DNA from: an uncultured Lachnospiraceae bacterium
GTDB taxonomy: Bacteria > Bacillota > Clostridia > Lachnospirales > Lachnospiraceae
DNA: 64,000 nt
Direction: 5' to 3'
Assembly: GCA_910588875.1 (NCBI GenBank)
Contig: CAJURT010000004.1
Location: 74,952 to 138,951, forward strand
Shown: in pieces, positions 26,747-34,218 of the stretch
How positions within the stretch are numbered: position 1 is the first letter of the stretch
Layout of the letters: the number at the start of each line of letters is the position of its first letter
Notes under the pieces: model-generated
The model's database searches: none
What the model was told of the DNA's origin: nothing
What the model saw: the letters and a program-made list of their open reading frames with translations, nothing else
Translations under genes and position numbers: made by a program

Positions 26747-27121
26747 TTATGCTTCCGGGCGGATGCTTTCCCTGCTGTGGTAGAATTCCAGTTCCCAGTC
26801 CTCCGGGCGGATACGTATCCCATAGGCCTCCCCTTCTCCGGCCCCCGGCAGCTGCGGCGGGAGTACCCACTCTATCCTGTATTCCTCATGGCTGCTCACC
26901 ACACCGATCCGGGGCCTGTCCCCTGTGGGGATCCGGCCATAAAATGCCGCCGCTTCCAGGCCGAACACCAGCAGGCAAGCCGCCCGCAGGCCATAGAGGG
27001 CTTTCGGGGCTTTCCCCACCCTCTTCCTCCAGAGGCATCTCCCCTTAAAAACAGGCCTCTCCCCCCGCCGTTTTTTCCATTTTTCCTGGCCTGCTGCCAA
27101 TAATTTGCCTGTCCGCCCCAT
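26747..27121 (-). CDS. Hypothetical single-pass membrane protein
   Basis: About 124 residues, not recognised. A strongly basic N-terminus (KWKKRRGERP ... RKRVGKAPK) is followed by one hydrophobic helix near residues 45-62 (RAACLLVFGLEAAAFY) and a soluble tail rich in Glu, Tyr and Trp, so the tail would be outside. A good sigma-A promoter about 90 nt upstream supports a transcription unit, but the ribosome site (GGGGAAAAG) is weak and the frame also reads further upstream past the promoter. The purC promoter overlaps its end. Confidence 0.4.
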   Translation of the reverse strand: MGRTGKLLAAGQEKWKKRRGERPVFKGRCLWRKRVGKAPKALYGLRAACLLVFGLEAAAFYGRIPTGDRPRIGVVSSHEEYRIEWVLPPQLPGAGEGEAYGIRIRPEDWELEFYHSRESIRPEA

Positions 27122-27212
27122 CTTTTCCCCGATCTTCTGAAATTGCCGCTTTTTCCTTGCCCTGCCCGTCCGTTGGAAATAACAGGAGGAACCTCCTGCA
27201 TCTGATAACCTG

Positions 27213-27241
27213 AACATAGCACAATCTTCCTATGCTGTCAA
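27213..27241 (-). promoter_or_regulatory. Sigma-A promoter for the 124-residue ORF
   Basis: TTGACA, 17-nt spacer, TATGTT on the minus strand, immediately after the lipoprotein terminator. The start of the transcript contains a CAGGAGG/CCTCCTG palindrome (27183-27198) that would hide or form a Shine-Dalgarno-like site. Confidence 0.65.
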
Positions 27242-27245
27242 GAAC

Positions 27246-27280
27246 AGAAAAATACCAGACAGCACACTTCCGTCTGGTAT
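27246..27280 (-). terminator. Intrinsic terminator after the lipoprotein gene
   Basis: ATACCAGAC pairs perfectly with GTCTGGTAT and is followed by TTTTTCTG on the minus strand, directly after the lipoprotein stop. It separates that gene from the next unit. Confidence 0.85.
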
Positions 27281-27293
27281 CTCCCTGTTCCTT

Positions 27294-27623
27294 TTATTTG
27301 CTCTCATCCGAAGCCCGGGAATCCCTGTCTCCTGTCAGGTCGTCGACCCCTTGCTCCACATCCTCCATCAGCCCGTCAAGCACTCCCGAACTGCTCTCCT
27401 CCTTGGCGGCACCCGAGGCATTTGTCCCGGAACTGCCGGTACTGCCGGTTCCGGCATTCCCGCTGCCTCCGGAAGTACTCTCCTGTGCCGTGGATGAGGA
27501 GGACTGGCTGGCCGAAGAACTGGTGCCGGTCGTACTGCCATTGTTGTTGCTGCCACAGGCAGCCAGGCAGAAAACGGACAGCAATGCCAGCAAAAACAGA
27601 ACGGACATCTTCATTTTTTTCAT
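27294..27623 (-). CDS. Small Ser/Gly-rich lipoprotein
   Basis: 109 residues. A lipoprotein signal peptide (MKKMKMSVLFLLALLSVFC) ends in the lipobox LAAC, so the mature protein should be tethered to the outer face of the membrane through the Cys near residue 23. The rest is low complexity (Ser, Gly, Thr, Asn), ending in a short acidic helix (VLDGLMEDVEQGVDDL). No enzymatic domain is visible. It stands alone with its own terminator, downstream of dapB on the same strand (about 100 nt gap). Confidence 0.75.
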   Translation of the reverse strand: MKKMKMSVLFLLALLSVFCLAACGSNNNGSTTGTSSSASQSSSSTAQESTSGGSGNAGTGSTGSSGTNASGAAKEESSSGVLDGLMEDVEQGVDDLTGDRDSRASDESK

Positions 27624-27723
27624 AATATCTGTTCTCCTTTCTCTGATTATCCTCCTTTAGTATGCTACTAAAGTTTCTTTTTTATTCTGTCCCTTTCCTG
27701 CTCCGAAAACAAGATTTTTATTT

Positions 27724-28488
27724 TTATGTGGCGGACGCAATCACGTCAGCCATGGTGTAAAGCCCGGGCTTTTTCCCTGCCAGAAACCGGGCCGCCTCCA
27801 AAGCGCCTTTGGCAAAAACCGCCTTTGAATAAGCCGTATGGGAAAAGGTCACCACCTCATCCTGCCCGGCAAAAATCACCTCGTGTTCCCCCACGATTGT
27901 CCCCCCGCGGACTGCCTGGATCCCGATCTCAAGGGGATCCCTCTTCTTTCTTGCCGAGGTGCGGTCATATTGATAATGGTAAACATGGCCCATAGCCTCA
28001 TTGACGGAGTCCGCCAGGGCCAGGGCAGTGCCGCTTGGGGCATCCACCTTCCGGTTGTGGTGCTTCTCCACAATCTCCACGTCGAACCCTGCACCTGCCA
28101 GCACCTTTGCCGCATCCTGCAAAAGTTTTAAGAGCGTATTAACCCCCAGGGACATATTGGCAGAACGGAGGATCGGAGTCTGTTCTGCCGTCCTTTCCAC
28201 CTGCTTTACCTGTTCCTCTGAAAGGCCGGTCGTGCACAAAACCAGAGGCATCCTTCTTTCCCCGCAGTATTCTAACAGCCGGTCCACCGCCATGGCTGTG
28301 GTAAAATCAACGATCACATCTGCCTCTGTGCTGCACAAATCCAGGCTTTTATATACCGGATACCCACTGACAGCCCGGTCATCCGGGTCGATTCCGGCCA
28401 CAATCCTTAAGCCTTCCATGTCCGCCGCCATCCTGGAAATCACCTGCCCCATGGCTCCGTTGCATCCATGCATGATAATCCTGGTCAT
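27724..28488 (-). CDS. dapB: 4-hydroxy-tetrahydrodipicolinate reductase
   Basis: NAD(P)H-dependent second step of the DAP/lysine branch, feeding peptidoglycan and spore dipicolinate. 254 residues. The nucleotide-binding GCNGAMGQ and the catalytic block EKHHNRKVDAPSGTAL are intact. It follows dapA by 43 nt on the same strand and so should be controlled by the lysine riboswitch upstream of dapA. Confidence 0.96.
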   Translation of the reverse strand: MTRIIMHGCNGAMGQVISRMAADMEGLRIVAGIDPDDRAVSGYPVYKSLDLCSTEADVIVDFTTAMAVDRLLEYCGERRMPLVLCTTGLSEEQVKQVERTAEQTPILRSANMSLGVNTLLKLLQDAAKVLAGAGFDVEIVEKHHNRKVDAPSGTALALADSVNEAMGHVYHYQYDRTSARKKRDPLEIGIQAVRGGTIVGEHEVIFAGQDEVVTFSHTAYSKAVFAKGALEAARFLAGKKPGLYTMADVIASAT

Positions 28489-28531
28489 CCTATCCCTTCC
28501 TCTCCTGCCTGCCCTGCTGCGGGCAGCCTTT

Positions 28532-29416
28532 TTATAAGATCCCGTACTCCCGCATTGCCTTTGCCAGGCGCTCCTTATTCCGGGGCTCCATCTCAGTCAG
28601 CGGCATCCTCAGGGGCCCCGGGTTTTTCCCCATCAGATCCAAGGCTGCCTTGACCGGGATGGGGTTTACCTCACAGAACAGGGCATTGACCAGGGGGATG
28701 GCCTGCAGCTGCAGTTCACAGCTTCTCTTTACATCCCCTGCCATGTAAGCCTCACAGATGTCGTGGGTCTGGCGGGGAGCGATGTTGGAGAGCACAGAGA
28801 TCACGCCCTTCCCTCCCAGGGATAAAATGGGGACAATCTGGTCATCATTGCCGGAATAGAGATCCACACACCCATCGGCCAAATTCATGATCTGGGCAAT
28901 GGCAGAAAAATTGGCGCTGGCCTCCTTGATGCCCACAATGTTCGGCACTTCCCGGCAAAGCTTTACCATGGTCTCCGGCAACATGGTTACGCCGGTACGC
29001 CCCGGGATATGGTACAGGAGGATCGGAATCCCCACCCCATCGGCAACTGCGCTGTAATGGGCAAAAAGCCCTGCCTGGGTTGCCTTGTTATAATAAGGCG
29101 TAACCAGCAGAAGCCCGTCGGCGCCGGCCTTTTCCGCTGCTTCCGACAAATGGACTGCCTCCCTCGTGGAATTGGAGCCGGTCCCGGCAATGACCGGAAT
29201 CCTCTTATTCACCACCTCGCAGGTAAACTTTACCACCTGGATATGCTCCTCATGGGTCATGGTGGAGGACTCCCCGGTGGTGCCGCAGGAAATAATGGCA
29301 TCTGTGCCACCGGCAATCTGCTCCTCTAAAAGTTCCTCCAGCTTCTTGTAATTCACTTCCCCGTCCGGCAGAAACGGGGTCACCAACGCTACGCCTGCGC
29401 CTTCAAAAATCGCCAT
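28532..29416 (-). CDS. dapA: 4-hydroxy-tetrahydrodipicolinate synthase
   Basis: Condenses pyruvate with aspartate semialdehyde, first committed step to lysine, DAP and dipicolinate. 294 residues. The family signature GTTGESSTMTHEEH, the Tyr in LLYHIPGRTG and the Schiff-base Lys in VGIKEASANF are present. The start is the ATG with AAGGAGG 8 nt upstream; a much longer reading frame runs up through the palindromic leader and is rejected. First gene of dapA-dapB. Confidence 0.96.
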   Translation of the reverse strand: MAIFEGAGVALVTPFLPDGEVNYKKLEELLEEQIAGGTDAIISCGTTGESSTMTHEEHIQVVKFTCEVVNKRIPVIAGTGSNSTREAVHLSEAAEKAGADGLLLVTPYYNKATQAGLFAHYSAVADGVGIPILLYHIPGRTGVTMLPETMVKLCREVPNIVGIKEASANFSAIAQIMNLADGCVDLYSGNDDQIVPILSLGGKGVISVLSNIAPRQTHDICEAYMAGDVKRSCELQLQAIPLVNALFCEVNPIPVKAALDLMGKNPGPLRMPLTEMEPRNKERLAKAMREYGIL

Positions 29417-29531
29417 AATAATTTCCTCCTTGTCCTCAAAAGAAAAATCGAACAGGGGAGGCCTTTTCCCCTGCCCGCCCCACGGCCCGCATGCTGCTCC
29501 GGCAGCAAACTTCCGTATGCAGGCCTGCACA

Positions 29532-29560
29532 TAAAAAAGAATCCTGCTCCGCAGGATTCT
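29532..29560 (-). terminator. Second intrinsic terminator in the dapA leader
   Basis: AGAATCCTGC and GCAGGATTCT form a perfect 10-bp stem with a 3-nt loop, followed on the minus strand by TTTTTTAT. It lies between the riboswitch terminator and dapA, about 120 nt before the start codon, so transcripts from the riboswitch promoter must pass it as well. Confidence 0.75.
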
Positions 29561-29561
29561 C

Positions 29562-29646
29562 CGCCTGCGGCGGGTCGCTTCAGCGACATGATTCCTTTCC
29601 GCCGCAGGCATTGGCTCACTTAGCGAATGCAATGAGCTTAGTGAAC
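29562..29646 (-). repeat. Nested inverted repeats in the dapA leader
   Basis: Two stem-loops in series. The first has GCCTGCGGCGG (29563-29573) pairing with CCGCCGCAGGC (29599-29609), with an inner GTCGC-TTCA-GCGAC hairpin. The second has GCTCACTTAGC (29614-29624) against GCTTAGTGAAC (29636-29646) with two mismatches. They look like a palindromic repeat unit or a structured RNA segment; I cannot assign a known family. Confidence 0.6.
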
Positions 29647-29685
29647 AAGCCCACACCGTGTTGCGATCCTCGCGGAGCGTTTTTG

Positions 29686-29712
29686 TATCATAGGACGCAC
29701 TTTCCTATGATA
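29686..29712. repeat. 10-bp palindrome after the riboswitch terminator
   Basis: TATCATAGGA and TCCTATGATA are a perfect inverted repeat around a 7-nt spacer, just past the riboswitch terminator tail. A related CTATGATACAAAAA string recurs at the terminator near 38.47 kb, so it may be part of a dispersed unit. Confidence 0.6.
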
Positions 29713-29713
29713 T

Positions 29714-29744
29714 AAAAACAGGGAAGCCATCCGGACGGCTTCCC
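29714..29744 (-). terminator. Riboswitch expression-platform terminator
   Basis: GGGAAGCC pairs perfectly with GGCTTCCC, followed by TGTTTTTAT on the minus strand, immediately after the lysine aptamer. This is the expected OFF structure when lysine is bound. Confidence 0.85.
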
Positions 29745-29775
29745 AAAAAGTTATCATATCCCTACACTCTTCTTT

Positions 29776-29963
29776 TTGAGCAGCTCCCCATCCGACCTCA
29801 AGCACTCCACCCGGTCCCGGATGACAGTCACAGAATTCTTCATCCTGTGCCCAGACGGATGCAGCCAGACTGCATACATCTTCGGCGTTCGGCCCTTTTT
29901 GCTGCTTTCCCTTGTCTCTGGAACATCCGGCAGCTTACTCTTGCCTTACGCGACCTCTACTTC
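29776..29963 (-). promoter_or_regulatory. Lysine riboswitch (L box) upstream of dapA-dapB
   Basis: Minus-strand sequence contains conserved L-box elements in order: AGTAGAGGTCGCG at the 5' side, an AGAGTAA segment, GGGAAAGCAGC, AACGCCGAAG, the TGGCTGCATCCGTCTGGG region, CTGTCATCCGGGACCGGGTGG and the closing GGAGCTGCTC. It lies directly after a sigma-A promoter and before a terminator, and the genes downstream make lysine, which is the expected target. It should stop transcription of dapA-dapB when lysine is plentiful. Boundaries are approximate. Confidence 0.85.
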
Positions 29964-29976
29964 TATAGATATCAAG

Positions 29977-30005
29977 ATACTATCATCATTGTTTCTCTTT
30001 GTCAA
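29977..30005 (-). promoter_or_regulatory. Sigma-A promoter of the lysine riboswitch transcript
   Basis: TTGACA, 17-nt spacer, TAGTAT on the minus strand. The predicted start falls a few bases before the aptamer's first stem. It overlaps the end of the cobO-like gene. Confidence 0.8.
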
Positions 30006-30015
30006 CCAGAACTTT

Positions 30016-30519
30016 TCAGTCCTGCTCCTTTCCTGAAGCAATCCTGGTGATCCGGTCAATCCGGTCTGCCATGGCAGATAAGTTCTCCGGCAGGATCCTC
30101 CCGGTAAGGATCACATCCGCCCCGCCCCGGCCCTCCAGGATCTGCTCCAGTTCCTGTTCCAGTATAATCTCCTGGTCCAGAAGCCCCAGCACTTCATCCA
30201 GGATCAGCAGGTCACACTCCCCTGTGACCAACACCTTCCTGGCATAATTGACGCCGTTTCGGATATTGGCACACTCCTCCTGTTTTGCCAGTTCAGAAAG
30301 TTCGTCAAAATTGCATTCTGCCTTCTCAAAGCGGAATACATTCATCTCCGGTTCCAGGCGCCGGATAATCTCCATCTTGTCCTGGTTCTGGCTGCCCTTA
30401 AGGAACTGGATGGCAATCACCTTTTTATGGTATGCCAATGCCTGCAGCCCCCTGCCGAGGGCCATGGCCGTCTTTCCGGAACCCTCTCCATAAATAATTT
30501 CTATTTTTCCTGTTTTCAT
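30016..30519 (-). CDS. CobO/BtuR-family P-loop ATPase (cob(I)alamin adenosyltransferase-like)
   Basis: 167 residues. Walker A as GEGSGKTAMALGRG at the N-terminus, VIAIQFLKG after it, and a Walker-B-like LLILDEVLGLL match the CobO family, which adenosylates cobalamin. The family usually has GDGKGKTT at the P-loop, and here that loop is GEGSGKTA; no other cobalamin genes are near. It could therefore be a divergent paralogue with another role. It shares a strand with the SSB-like gene upstream, 105 nt away. Confidence 0.65.
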   Translation of the reverse strand: MKTGKIEIIYGEGSGKTAMALGRGLQALAYHKKVIAIQFLKGSQNQDKMEIIRRLEPEMNVFRFEKAECNFDELSELAKQEECANIRNGVNYARKVLVTGECDLLILDEVLGLLDQEIILEQELEQILEGRGGADVILTGRILPENLSAMADRIDRITRIASGKEQD

Positions 30520-30624
30520 CCTTATCAGCTCCTCAGTATATCTGACATCTGCCCTGCCTCTGTCGCACTCTTAAAGGCTGCTTTTTGCTTCTGCGCGGCC
30601 GGTTCCTTCCGGCGCAAGCATCCC

Positions 30625-31272
30625 TCAGATAATCTCCTGCATCTCCTCATCGCCACATTCCAGCTTGCTGATTGACACTTCATAGGCAACCCGCTTCTCG
30701 CACTCCGTCTCGGAAAGCTTCTTGGTATATTCCCGGCTCTGGACCCTGCCCCAGACCCTTACCCGGGTCCCTACCTCGAACCCTGAAGCAAACCGTGCGT
30801 TGCGTCCCCAGGCGATGCATGGAATATAGTCTGATTTGCCATAAGGCCGGTTCACTGCCAGCAGAAGATCGGCAATCTCCCTCCCCAAGGGTGTCTTCCG
30901 ATAAATCGGCGCCTTACAGATATATCCATCCAAGAAGATCTGGTTCGTCTTTGTGTAATCGGTAAATTCCTCCAGAAAATTAATCTCCCGCACAAATACC
31001 GACAGCACCAGGCGGTTTTTCACCCCTTCGTGCCGGTTATAAGAACGGAACTGGCCGATGGCTTCCACCGTGCAGCCCCGGTAGTCCTCCTGCACATGGA
31101 TCAGCCGGTCAGAAATCATCAGCGGGATGATGTCCGCCTGCTCGCTCAGGCGGCTGACCGCCACATCCACCACATAAAACCCTTCCCCAAACACTTCGTG
31201 GCTGAAGGTAAACTCGGAAATAATCTCTCCAATTACACTAACCTTGTTATTTTCAATTACTTTTTCTGCCAT
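30625..31272 (-). CDS. SSB-family OB-fold protein
   Basis: About 215 residues. Two single-stranded-DNA-binding-like segments can be seen: residues about 8-90 (NKVSVIGEIISEFTFSHE ... VEAIGQFRSYNR) and about 110-195 (NQIFLDGYICKAPIYRKTPL ... IPCIAWGRNARFASGFEVGT). The second is the clearer SSB fold. It lacks the acidic DDDIPF-type tail of the replicative SSB, so it is an accessory relative. The start MAEKVIENNK has GGAG 9 nt upstream. Function unknown. Confidence 0.65.
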   Translation of the reverse strand: MAEKVIENNKVSVIGEIISEFTFSHEVFGEGFYVVDVAVSRLSEQADIIPLMISDRLIHVQEDYRGCTVEAIGQFRSYNRHEGVKNRLVLSVFVREINFLEEFTDYTKTNQIFLDGYICKAPIYRKTPLGREIADLLLAVNRPYGKSDYIPCIAWGRNARFASGFEVGTRVRVWGRVQSREYTKKLSETECEKRVAYEVSISKLECGDEEMQEII

Positions 31273-31415
31273 GGTACTTCTCTCCTCTTCCTTTTTCATA
31301 TTCATATCAGCGTTTTACCGTCTTCACTTATATGTCTATGAAAAGGAGAACCCAAATATGAAGCTTTTCTCTCGCCAAAGTCCGACACCAGCCGCACTTC
31401 TTTTCCCTGGCTCAG

Positions 31416-33239
31416 TTACTTTTTAAACGATGCACGCTTGCGCAGGGTGGGATCCAGGATCTTTTTGCGGATCCGCAGGCTTTTCGGGGTTACCTCTAGC
31501 AGTTCATCCGTATCGATAAACTCCAGGCACTGCTCCAGGCTCATTTCTTTTTTAGGTACCAGCTTAAGGGCTTCATCTGCACTGGAGGAACGGGTATTGG
31601 TCAGCTTTTTCGTCTTGCAGACATTGACCTCAATGTCCTCCGCCTTCGGGTTCTGGCCGATCACCATGCCGCCGTATACCTTCTCCCCCGGCCCTACGAA
31701 CAAAAGCCCCCTCTCCTGGGCATTAAACAGCCCATACGTGATTGTCTCTCCGCTCTCATAAGCGATCAGGGAGCCTGTTTTCCGGTAATTTAAATCTCCC
31801 TTGTAGGGGGCATAGCCGTCAAAAATTGTATTCATGATGCCGTTGCCCTTCGTATCCGTCAGGAATTCGCCCCGGTAGCCAATCAGCCCCCTGGACGGGA
31901 TCGCAAACTCCAGGCGGGTATAACCGCCGCTTACCGGGCTCATGCCCTGGAGTTCCCCCTTGCGGGAGGTCAGCTTCTGGATCACATTGCCGGTAAACTC
32001 CTCCGGAACGTCAATATAGGCCAGTTCCATGGGCTCCTGCTTCTGATTCCTCTCATTATATTTATACAATACCTCTGCCTTGCTGACGGCAAACTCATAT
32101 CCTTCCCGGCGCATATTTTCAATAAGCACCGACAAATGCAGTTCGCCGCGCCCGGACACCTTAAAGCAGTCCGGGGAGTCCGTCTCCTCAACCCGCAAAC
32201 TCACATCCGTGTTCAATTCCTTAAACAGGCGCTCACGGATATGGCGGGAGGTGACGAATTTGCCCTCCTGCCCGGCCAGCGGGCTGTCGTTGACCATGAA
32301 ATTCATGGCGATTGTCGGCTCGGAAATCTTCTGGAACGGAATAGACTGCGGATTCTCCGGGGAACAGATCGTATCGCCGATATGCAGATCCGTAATGCCG
32401 GACACGGCCACAATATCCCCTACCGTCGCCTCCGCCACCTCCACCCGGTTCAGGCCGTCAAACTGGTAAAGCTTGCCCAGCTTCACCCTGCGCAGCTTGT
32501 CCGGGTCATGGTGGTTGACAATCACGCACTCCTGGTTCACATGCACCGTTCCGTTGTCAATCTTGCCAATCCCTATCCGCCCTACATATTCGTTGTAATC
32601 AATGGTACTGATTAAGATCTGGGTGTCCGCCTGGGGATCTCCCTCCGGAGCCGGGATATAATCCACAATCGTCTCAAACAGGGGCCTCATATCCTCTTCC
32701 GGGTCTTCCAGGTTCTTTTTTGCAAAGCCGGCCCGTGCGGAAGCAAACACAAAGGGGCAGTCAAGCTGCTCGTCTGAGGCGTCCAGATCCATAAAAAGTT
32801 CCAGCACCTCGTCAATGACCTCTTCCGGCCTGGCCTCCGGCCGGTCAATCTTATTGATGCAGACAATGGCCGGAAGGTCCAACTCCAGCGCCTTCTTCAG
32901 CACAAATTTGGTCTGGGGCATAGGTCCCTCGTAGGCATCAACCACCAGGATGACCCCGTTTACCATCTTGAGTACCCGCTCCACCTCTCCGCCGAAATCC
33001 GCATGTCCGGGAGTGTCTATAATATTGATCCTGATATCGTTGTAAAAAACGGCGGTATTCTTGGAAAGGATGGTAATCCCCCTCTCCCTCTCAATGTCGT
33101 TGGAGTCCATCACCCGCTCCACCACTTCCTGATTTGCGCGGAACACCCCGCTGCTCTTTAACAGTTCGTCCACCAATGTGGTCTTCCCATGGTCCACGTG
33201 GGCGATAATCGCCACGTTCCTGACATCTTCTCTTTTCAT
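31416..33239 (-). CDS. typA: Ribosome-associated GTPase TypA/BipA
   Basis: Translational GTPase involved in ribosome assembly and stress or cold growth, 607 residues. G1 AHVDHGKTTLVDELL, G2 RGITILSKNTAV, G3 DTPGHADFGGEV and G4 NKIDRPEAR are intact, followed by the BipA-specific C-terminal domain. The start MKREDVRNVAI has GGAGGGAAAG upstream; a longer frame across the leader hairpin is rejected. An intrinsic terminator lies between its promoter and start. Confidence 0.96.
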   Translation of the reverse strand: MKREDVRNVAIIAHVDHGKTTLVDELLKSSGVFRANQEVVERVMDSNDIERERGITILSKNTAVFYNDIRINIIDTPGHADFGGEVERVLKMVNGVILVVDAYEGPMPQTKFVLKKALELDLPAIVCINKIDRPEARPEEVIDEVLELFMDLDASDEQLDCPFVFASARAGFAKKNLEDPEEDMRPLFETIVDYIPAPEGDPQADTQILISTIDYNEYVGRIGIGKIDNGTVHVNQECVIVNHHDPDKLRRVKLGKLYQFDGLNRVEVAEATVGDIVAVSGITDLHIGDTICSPENPQSIPFQKISEPTIAMNFMVNDSPLAGQEGKFVTSRHIRERLFKELNTDVSLRVEETDSPDCFKVSGRGELHLSVLIENMRREGYEFAVSKAEVLYKYNERNQKQEPMELAYIDVPEEFTGNVIQKLTSRKGELQGMSPVSGGYTRLEFAIPSRGLIGYRGEFLTDTKGNGIMNTIFDGYAPYKGDLNYRKTGSLIAYESGETITYGLFNAQERGLLFVGPGEKVYGGMVIGQNPKAEDIEVNVCKTKKLTNTRSSSADEALKLVPKKEMSLEQCLEFIDTDELLEVTPKSLRIRKKILDPTLRKRASFKK

Positions 33240-33311
33240 CTTTCCCTCCATTTTGCCCCGCCTGCCGGCACGGGCAGAGACGGGTGAAGTGTACTCTCCA
33301 CCTTTCTCCTT

Positions 33312-33346
33312 CAAAAAAGCTAAGAACGCGGTGTCGGTCCTTAGCT
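33312..33346 (-). terminator. Terminator hairpin in the typA leader
   Basis: AGCTAAG and CTTAGCT pair perfectly and are followed by TTTTTTG on the minus strand. It lies downstream of the typA promoter and about 75 nt before the start codon, so it could act as an attenuator rather than as the end of yigZ. Confidence 0.75.
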
Positions 33347-33367
33347 CCTGGTAATCTACGATATCTT

Positions 33368-33396
33368 AATATATCATTTTCGGGGAAAGATTGCAA
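33368..33396 (-). promoter_or_regulatory. Sigma-A promoter of typA
   Basis: TTGCAA, 17-nt spacer, TATATT on the minus strand, in the gap between yigZ and typA. The predicted transcript leader is about 120 nt and contains a terminator hairpin. Confidence 0.7.
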
Positions 33397-33460
33397 GCAA
33401 TTATTTGCCGGCCACGAAATCCCCTGAAATCCCGGCCGTGGAACATGCTGCGGGCCCTGT

Positions 33461-34111
33461 TCAAAATTGCAGGACTTCCCCCTGTACCAGCCCGTAATAG
33501 CACGTCCCGCCATCCTCAATCCGGGCCTTCCCCCCCGTCCGCTCCGTCACCTGTGCAATCAGCTGCTGGGCCAGGGAAAGGGGGGCCATCAGGGACATTT
33601 CCACCTGTTCCGTATACTCCGTATCCAGAACCGTGATCCCCAGCTGAGCTGCCGCATACTGGATCTTGCCAATCCCGTTATAATCCGTGATGATCCGCAG
33701 CCGCTTTCCGGGAATCTTTTCCACAATGACACTATGGCGCAGGGCCTCCTGCACCGCGCCGGAATAGGCCCGCACCAGCCCGCCGGTCCCCAAAAGGGTG
33801 CCGCCAAAATACCGGGTCACCACCACGCAGGCATCACGCACCCCTTCCCCCAAAAGGACATCCAGCATCGGCCTGCCCGCCGTCTGCGCCGGTTCCCCGT
33901 CGTCGCTGCAGCGGCACAGCTGCCCCCTCTCCCCGATCACATAGGCATGGCAGTTATGCCTGGCATCCCAGTACTTTTTCTTCATCTCTTCCACAAAGGC
34001 CCCTGCCTCCTCCTCCGTCTTCACCGGCCTTGTTGTAGCAATAAAGCGTGATTTCTTCTCCACCAGTTCCCCTTCCCCTCCCTGGTAAAGGATCTTATAT
34101 GCCTCCATCAT
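33461..34111 (-). CDS. yigZ: YigZ/IMPACT-family protein (UPF0029)
   Basis: 216 residues. The IMPACT core is clear (KKYWDARHNCHAYVIG, SDDGEPAQTAGRPML, VVVTRYFGGTLLGTGGLVRA), with a C-terminal DUF1949-like domain. In eukaryotes IMPACT modulates GCN2; the bacterial protein's role is not established. It is transcribed away from the penicillin-binding protein gene, with about 107 nt between the two starts. Confidence 0.92.
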   Translation of the reverse strand: MMEAYKILYQGGEGELVEKKSRFIATTRPVKTEEEAGAFVEEMKKKYWDARHNCHAYVIGERGQLCRCSDDGEPAQTAGRPMLDVLLGEGVRDACVVVTRYFGGTLLGTGGLVRAYSGAVQEALRHSVIVEKIPGKRLRIITDYNGIGKIQYAAAQLGITVLDTEYTEQVEMSLMAPLSLAQQLIAQVTERTGGKARIEDGGTCYYGLVQGEVLQF

Positions 34112-34153
34112 TCAGCCATCCCTCCTGGTCACAATCCAATCTTTTTAACCTTA

Positions 34154-34182
34154 TTGAATTGTACCACAATTTTTGCTATAAT
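34154..34182 (+). promoter_or_regulatory. Sigma-A promoter of the penicillin-binding protein gene
   Basis: TTGAAT, 17-nt spacer, perfect TATAAT, about 37 nt before the gene's start; GAAAGGAGG follows as a strong ribosome site. Confidence 0.8.
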
Positions 34183-34218
34183 GGAATCTAAGTTTTCACG
34201 CTCTGAAAGGAGGATCTT

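Noticed and set aside
29417..29656. 80-codon N-terminal extension of DapA
   Set aside because: It would translate the palindromic leader and terminator; the internal ATG has AAGGAGG and gives the normal DapA length.
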